Assembly (NCBI GenBank): GCA_026260175.1 | Contig: JAKCWW010000034.1 | Coordinates: 86,992 to 150,129 of the forward strand | Reading direction: 5' to 3' | Length of the DNA: 63,138 nucleotides | Source: Reticulitermes lucifugus | Taxonomy: Eukaryota; Arthropoda; Insecta; Blattodea; Rhinotermitidae | Shown: positions 57,760 to 63,138 of the stretch, piece by piece | Layout of the letters: every line of letters begins with the position of its first letter | How positions within the stretch are numbered: position 1 is the stretch's first letter | Translations under genes and position numbers: made by a program | Notes under the pieces: model-generated | The model's input: only the letters and a program-made list of their open reading frames with translations | Told to the model about the DNA's origin: nothing | Database searches by the model: none

Positions 57760-57900
57760 GATATTGACCCTGAAGAGGGTCGAAACATAACCGAGTTCAT
57801 TTTACATGAAACATCGTAAATGATTTGGACAATAAAATATTGTAATTGAATTGGACTTGAAAGTGGCTTTGTTACATTACGCGGTACATTACATTTTTTG
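57760..57900 (+). repeat. Retroelement-tail motif (GACCC, TGAAGA, GGGTC, GAAAC)
   Basis: GACCCTGAAGAGGGTCGAAAC spans 57766-57786; a 5-bp hairpin encloses TGAAGA, followed by GAAACATAACC. The AT-rich run to about 57900 (with AATAAAATATTG) may be the element's 3' end. It is similar in form to the motifs at 9705, 39036 and 39891, but the stem encloses the box rather than following it. Confidence 0.4.
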
Positions 57901-58599
57901 CACAATTTAATTCAATTTAATTTAAATTTGCGGGTCGTAATTTCTAACTAAGCTACTGTTTTATATGAGATTTTTTAATCGATGTTTATTAAATGATGCT
58001 ACCTTTAATAAATACAGGCTCAACTCCATTTCTATTAACTGACGGCACGTTTAATATATTCTCTCTCAGAAAGCACGGCGCGTCAGATGGCAGATTGTGA
58101 CCAGAATTTCCAGACATACGGATATCTGTGAATATTTAGGATGGGGATTCGAGGACATGTGACATGAGGAGGTCGTCCAGGTTGGTAGCTGAATATCGGA
58201 ATAACAGTATTTACCGTGTAAAATTAATATTGTCCGAAATGATACGAAGCTCTGCAAAGTCGTAAAAGCTTCGAATTTGCGGACGTAGGACATGTAGGCT
58301 TAATGAGAAGAGCATATAGAAATTTCGACCTTAAGGCCTCGAGGAATCATGTCACTATGGAGACTTGTGTGCAAGTGCAAGTAAGTTACGTCTAATATTG
58401 AAAAAGGTTTATATTAGTAATTAGGGGATTATTTCTGGTATTGGGTCAAAATTAGCCGATATTCATGAATAAATTACGGACAATTTAAGTTCAGTACATG
58501 CTGCTTACCATTCAGGTCACAAAATTTGCTTCCTTCCTTGAACAGCACAATATTGCGAGTAGGCTATCTTAGGGCTATTGGCGTTGTTGTGCAAAAACT
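57901..58599. other. Unassigned AT-rich stretch
   Basis: A 75-codon minus frame (58066-58293) without a domain is the only frame of note. Confidence 0.35.
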
Positions 58600-58614
58600 G
58601 AATTCATGTAGTAA

Positions 58615-58909
58615 AAGCAAAGATAAAGCAATCCCATTACATGCCTGGACAGGCCCTTAGGATTCCAGGAGTTTGAGGCTCTCAGATTTCTAGACAATGG
58701 GCACATGAAGATGGTAAGGTTGTCAGCCCTACGCACCGGCCGACGTTACCCCCCCTCCCCCAGGAAATATTCCTCGTACTCATTCCTATTAGAGGATGAG
58801 TCGACCCCAGGGCCATAGTCCGACCGAAAGGATTAAGTCAATGAAAAATTCTAATGACACAATCGGGAATCGAAACCGCGACCTTCCGGCTTGTAGCGCA
58901 GTGCCTCAA
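58615..58909 (-). mobile_element. tRNA-derived SINE, family C, full length with imperfect TSD
   Basis: Minus-strand copy of the element at 45675-45965. It keeps box B (complement of GGGAATCGAAACC, about 58865-58877) and the tRNA-like 5' end to 58909. It is flanked by GAATTCATGTAGTAA (58600-58614) and GAATTCATGCAGTGA (58910-58924), a 15-bp duplication with two mismatches. The run CCCCCCTCCCCCAGG near 58750 is copy-specific. Confidence 0.85.
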
Positions 58910-58924
58910 GAATTCATGCAGTGA

Positions 58925-60239
58925 GTTCCATTTTAGAAGACCCAAACTAGACGTCACAGAACTCCGTTAGGTGGCTTTGAAGATGAAATATGCAGAAGGC
59001 TAGACAGACGGACATGACCTTATGCACTGCGTGCAAAGAGCGACATACGAATACATAGCTGCAGCTATGAAGAAATGTACGCGTCTGAAAACATCATATA
59101 TGAATAATGGAACTAATCATTTCTCTTATGGGCTCCTTAATTAATACGTAATGAAAATGTTGCGGCCAACGGAATATTGTTACGTCACATAACTATCAAA
59201 TAGCCTATAAAAACCTTCATCAACGGTTAATTTCCACAAAGGGATTTTTAAAAACTTGTATAGAGAGTAAAGAAAGAAAAAGGCATGTAGGTATACAAGG
59301 CATTATGAAACAACTAATTACACTTGGGGTTCATTTTTTGATATTAAAAGATCACCATGGATATTCGTCTATAAACTTTAATTAACAAATCTCGCCAAGT
59401 ACAGTCGGTGCTATGTTCAAGTGGAAACATCTTCTGTGGATTCAATTACCAAGTCAACAATATTAAACCGGCCAATCTAACAACGTTAACAAAAATGGTT
59501 ACTATAATTAAACACATATGATTAATGTAAACGCCATGGTGATTTTAGGCCTATATGAATTACACGTAGGATTATGATGTCCCTTTCAAAGGGATCAGTC
59601 CGAAAAGATAAAACTAAATATTGCCCGGATTCAATTAAATTTGATTGTAAATATCTCTTGCCCACATTGTGTCTCAGAAAAGTCTACTTATGGACTTACA
59701 CAAAACAGTAACCCAGGTTGTAGGAATTTTATTGAAATAATAATACTCAGAGAGGTGATCAAGAAATTCTTCGTAGTTTACGGAAGTGTCCGCAAGAGCC
59801 CGCTAAAAGTCCTTATCCTGTGCCCGCAACCTCACACCATCCTCGCCTGTCTTCGTTTCAACATTACATCTACGAGTAGGCTTTCGTGAGTTTTCCAGAG
59901 TTGTTTGTTTCTTTGAGGCTTTCAGGCTACAAAACTATGCGTAGACTCTTTGTCCTAGCATCTATATCTGTTACGTGTGCGAAGAAGCTCATGCTCCTGT
60001 CATAAAAATATTAAACGAAGATCGTAATTTATATAAATCATTATACATCATATTACGTGTTGCTTAATAGGCATATGGATGTAAAACATTTGTTCCAACT
60101 ACTAGGAAAGAACACAGATTCAGGGTGTTTAAGATGGCCTGAGGAGAAAGTTCGATCCTAAGAGGGGGCAGTAACAGAATGCTAGCGAAGAGTGCATAAA
60201 AAGGTACTTTACAATCAGTAACCTCCACCAAATATTATT
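58925..60239. other. Unassigned stretch
   Basis: The 82-codon plus frame at 59641-59889 (contains REVIKKFFVVYGSVRKSPLK) resembles the FPAFYGTR-type antisense LINE peptide around FFVVYGSVRK. It may be a further LINE tail scrap on the minus strand near 59755-59800, but the rest does not align. Confidence 0.3.
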
Positions 60240-60560
60240 AGGATTATGAAATACAGACGGATGGAATGGGCCAGATGTGCAGTGCATGAGAATTGCATAT
60301 TCGTGCACAATTTTATTAACAGCCCTGATAAAAAGATATAATTTGAAAGAGATATAGGTTTAATATGAAAATGTATTTCAAGGTAATAAGGATGTAGTAT
60401 GTGGAATAAAAAAACTAGTCCAAGATAAGGTGTAGGAAGTAGGGCATGAGAAAGAGTAGAAGAGAGTAAATTATGTTAGTTGGATAACCTGAATGAAAGA
60501 GTTAAGAGATTTAGATGTAGGTGGGAGGATAATATTAAAGTAGATCTTAAGAAAAGAAAG
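60240..60560 (+). mobile_element. LINE 3'-end remnant, two readable blocks
   Basis: Block one (from 60247) reads MKYRRMEWARCAVHENC (family: KSRRMRWAGHVARMGE). Block two (about 60495-60560) reads NERVKRFRCRWEDNIKVDLK (family: GRPRCRWEDNIKMDLRE). Between them the sequence is AT-enriched and out of frame, possibly by insertion. The element ends before the DWIDLAQDR block. It is dead. Confidence 0.65.
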
Positions 60561-61685
60561 TGTTTTTCATGGCCTTGAATCAGCTGATTCAGTACCGAAT
60601 ACAGGAGATTGGACATGAATTTCGCAAGAAAATACGCAAAAAAAAAATTCAGTTGAAAATCGTGACAGAAAAGATCTATTTAAGTTACTTAAAAGTAGGT
60701 GGTAAGACATGTTAATGTGGATCACAATAATATAGGGCGGGTGTTTATGGGCTTCGTGCATGTTGTCCTGGATAGTAAACACGATTATAAAATTTAAGGT
60801 TCTATAAATAAATACGGAACTGATTAATCTGATGAAATAACCCCAATTATCAATTGGTTACGGAAAATTCTTTGACGTGGAGTTCGTTAACCTATTTAGT
60901 ATGGTATGTTTTGCCTTCATGTTATGTCAACTGCAATATAAGAGTGTTTTGTTTTCGTTAATAATTAAAAACACAGTGCTGAGCTTGCTGCAATGTAACA
61001 CAAAACATGACCCGTGTTTCGCGGTGTAGTTGTTTGCTGTTGTTGTAACTAAATTCCGCTACGTAATGAAAAATAATGACAAGCTCCGATGGTCCCTATT
61101 CATTGGCTACTAACACACCGTCATACCTACGCCTTGTGTAAAACAAATCTCATTAAAGTTCCTAATTGACACATGACATCACTGCACCCATAAATTATTG
61201 CAGCAGTAACCCCAAAAGTTGTTCTTTTCTCTTCAAACTTTGACGTGATGGAAATTACAGTAGAAAGTTTTCCTGAACGGAGTAAGAATACCGAAACAAT
61301 TGCTTATCAATCATCGTCTAAATATTAAGTTATTAATTATGTCTAAAAATATAATTTTAATAAATATGATCTAATGGTTAATTGACTTAATGTTAGAGCC
61401 TCCACCAGCTGCAGTTCTTGTACTTGATTTAAATTATCGCTCGACCTGAAACCCACTGAATCCCTCACAGCAAAGTAGGCTTGAGCAAACAGAAACCTTT
61501 CTGACTTGTATTCTGAAGATGCCCAGTTCCAACCCCAGGGATAAGACCAATTATCCTGCCAGAAGTTTACACGGCTTTCTTCAGTCTCGCCAAAGAAAAT
61601 ATGCATTTACATAACCTACAAGAATAAAACAAGAACCACCCTCCAAATAAGTGACTTTATGGCAGATGGCCGTCGTTTTAAGTTG
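60561..61685. other. Unassigned stretch
   Basis: The 87-codon minus frame at 61343-61606 (contains VNFWQDNWSYPWGWNWASSE) is unusually Trp-rich but has no domain I recognise. It may be part of an unknown repeat. Otherwise AT-rich. Confidence 0.3.
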
Positions 61686-61689
61686 AAGT

Positions 61690-61970
61690 AAAGAAGGCAA
61701 AAGATAAAAGTCGTCCCTGTCCACGCCATGAAGGCGTACAGGGGGAGCAGACGTATAGTTTCACTCATTCTGAACCATGGTACTAGATGGAGATGAGTGG
61801 TTAACTTCAGGCCCCAGCCTCTTTACCTCCAGGAAAGAAAACGTGTAACCACTGAACAGGAGGCTGAGTGGGCTCCAGAGTCCGTCTGGACATTTTGAAG
61901 AAGAGAAAAATATCGTGTCCCTGTCGGGTTTCGAACCCCGGACCGTCCGGGGCGTAGCCTAGTCGAAGTT
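61690..61970 (-). mobile_element. tRNA-derived SINE, family B, near full length
   Basis: Landmarks: CACGCCATGAAGGCGTACAG, CATGGTACTAGATGGAGATG, GGCCCCAGCCTCTTTACC, CCACTGAACAGGAGGCTGAG, then the box B complement GGTTTCGAACCCCGG and GACCGTCC. The tRNA-like 5' end breaks off after CCTAGTCG, so the right edge is uncertain. The 134-codon minus frame over it is an artefact of the stop-poor SINE. Confidence 0.8.
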
Positions 61971-62395
61971 GCTCATGACATATTTTTATGTTTTCCATAC
62001 CGTGAATTATAATTATATTTTTTATTATTATGCACAATAAGTGCATTTGTTGGATAATAAAAACATTCCTCATGAAATTCTCTGGAACTTCTCCCCACAA
62101 AAAATATTTACGCGTCGTTTTTTCAAAGTAGTCTGCTACACTTTTCCTCAACTCATCCTCCATTACAGAAGCCAAGATGTCACCAAACGTACCGCCCGGT
62201 TTAACACTCAAAAAGTTATATATTCTGCTACAGCATACATTTGTGTATTTTGTATGTACCTCAGAGCAAACAGGGATTATTTCTCTATGCGATATGTATT
62301 ATTAACTTGTTGGTGTTTGTTAAGGGAGACGGAGTGTTTACTGTGCAGTGAGAAGTAAATCTTCAAATATAAATCAGGTCAAATTTAGTCTTTAA
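61971..62395. other. Unassigned AT-rich stretch
   Basis: A 105-codon plus frame (62041-62358) has no domain and unremarkable composition. It is not called. Confidence 0.35.
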
Positions 62396-62590
62396 GATCG
62401 TGCCATGGTTTAAGCCGCGAGTGGTCTGGCTATTACAAAGAAGGACCGAGTTCAATTTCGGGCGATTCCGTGTGAGATTTGTGGTCGATAAAGTGGCGCT
62501 GGGACCGGTTTTCCTCCAAGAACTTCGGGTTTTCCTTTTCAGTATCACTCCAACAATATTTCATAGTCCACATTTATCTGCATGATATCC
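62396..62590 (+). mobile_element. tRNA-derived SINE, family A, plus orientation
   Basis: Head starts ATCGTGCCATGGTTTAAGCC with a mutated box A (family: GTGCCATGGCTCAGGCGG) and a weak box B (GAGTTCAATTTCGG, about 62448-62461). The body GTGAGATTTGTGGTCGATAA and AGTGGCGCTGGGACCGG is well conserved, and the 3' part (CAGTATCACTCCAACAATAT) matches the copy at 31205. It is the only family A copy on the plus strand. It supplies part of the body that the N gaps hide in two other copies. Confidence 0.8.
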
Positions 62591-63059
62591 GTACGAGAAG
62601 GAAAACTTGCAAACCCTGGGAAATATTTAAAAATAATCCTCTTTCGAAACTCGTGAGCATTAAACAGAAAAATACTTTCACTTTTATAAACTTTAAAGGA
62701 TTACAACTAGTAATCTTAGATAAAGCGTGTAAATAATAAACCTCCTCTTAAGTTTGCCTAACCTTCTTCATCACGAGGTAACTTTCTCTCCTTGAGCCCA
62801 AATACTGTCTTCCCGTCCTATTTTCAAAATTTCTTCATCTATATTCTTTCCTCAGGATAAGAGACCTAGTTCAATATCTATTTAAAACGAAAGAAGAAAC
62901 CCGTTTTCTAGGTTTAGGTCGTATTCTCTCTTTAGATTTGCAGATATGGGGCGGACAAACAAGATTGTAAAGTTCATTGTAACAAGCATTTCTCAGATAT
63001 AATCTGCTCTTACTTACATCGTTAATAAGTTTGTCATCTTAATCTGTTATTTTCGTTTA
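62591..63059. other. Unassigned AT-rich stretch
   Basis: Nothing recognised between the SINE and the LINE tail at the window edge. Confidence 0.35.
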
Positions 63060-63138
63060 GAGGTGCAGTACACAAACTGGATTGATATGGCTCAAGATAG
63101 GGACAGGTGGCGGGCTCTTGTGAGTGCGGTAATGAACC
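63060..63138 (+). mobile_element. LINE C-terminal tail fragment, cut by the window edge
   Basis: An open frame from 63060 reads EVQYTNWIDMAQDRDRWRAL and then VSAVMN, with no stop, to the last base. It is the best-preserved example here of the DWIDLAQDRDRWRALV-AVMN ending that closes this LINE family's ORF. It is 5'-truncated: upstream sequence is unrelated AT-rich DNA. The 3' end lies outside the window. Confidence 0.75.

Noticed and set aside
61807-62211. 134-codon minus-strand frame
   Set aside because: About half lies in SINE B, which is stop-poor when GC-rich. No domain.
1-63138. CRISPR arrays, operons, prophage or bacterial-type features
   Set aside because: No regularly spaced direct repeats and no dense coding. 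The composition and repeats are those of an animal nuclear genome.

Overview
This window looks like intergenic or intronic DNA from a large, AT-rich, repeat-laden insect genome. The best guess is a cockroach or close relative (Blattodea, possibly Periplaneta). That rests on recall of the LINE 3'-end peptides (type WEDNIK-DL, then DWIDLAQDRDRWRALV) and on the abundance of tRNA-derived SINEs. It is inference, since no search could be run. I found no host protein-coding exon, rRNA or functional tRNA that I can support. Nearly all open frames are under about 120 codons, lack recognisable domains, and many fall inside repeats.

What can be read is mostly transposable elements. At least four tRNA-derived SINE families are present, labelled A to D here, and each has Pol III box A/box B-like sequence. 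Five insertions keep some target-site duplication (TSD): 3739-4038 (B, perfect 13 bp), 15403-15665 (A), 31565-31877 (A), 58600-58924 (C), and a 347-bp hAT-type MITE at 28494-28840 with a perfect 8-bp TSD. Dead LINE 3' ends recur at 10420-10890 (-), 22350-22440, 43840-43995, 49870-50175, 60240-60560 and 63060-63138 (+). Two other LINE-tail types lie at 23385-23600 and 45091-45350. Five short motifs of the form CTGAnGA, palindromic stem, then GAAAC (or close variants) resemble tails of Penelope-like or related retroelements and, loosely, the hammerhead ribozyme core.

Layout: 1-6.5 kb holds SINE D at the left edge, a translated-repeat fragment, SINE B with TSD and an RFX-type X-box. 6.9-11.6 kb holds a hAT-like fragment, a retroelement tail, a LINE remnant and a CCAAT-bearing patch. 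11.6-20 kb is mostly featureless AT-rich DNA with a gapped SINE A and a 35-bp tandem duplication. 20-32 kb holds a 189-bp fold-back, several SINEs, a GC-rich promoter-like island at 27.12-27.44 kb (X-box plus CTCF-like site), and the hAT MITE. 32-40 kb is sparse, with a 60-nt miRNA-sized hairpin and retroelement tails. 40-52 kb is SINE/LINE-rich with two more GC-rich patches. 52-63 kb has an assembly gap bracketed by 33-bp inverted repeats, SINEs A to D and the LINE tail running off the right edge.

There is no operon or pathway logic here. The interest lies in repeat biology, hairpins and a possible unannotated promoter. No new multi-gene system is evident.
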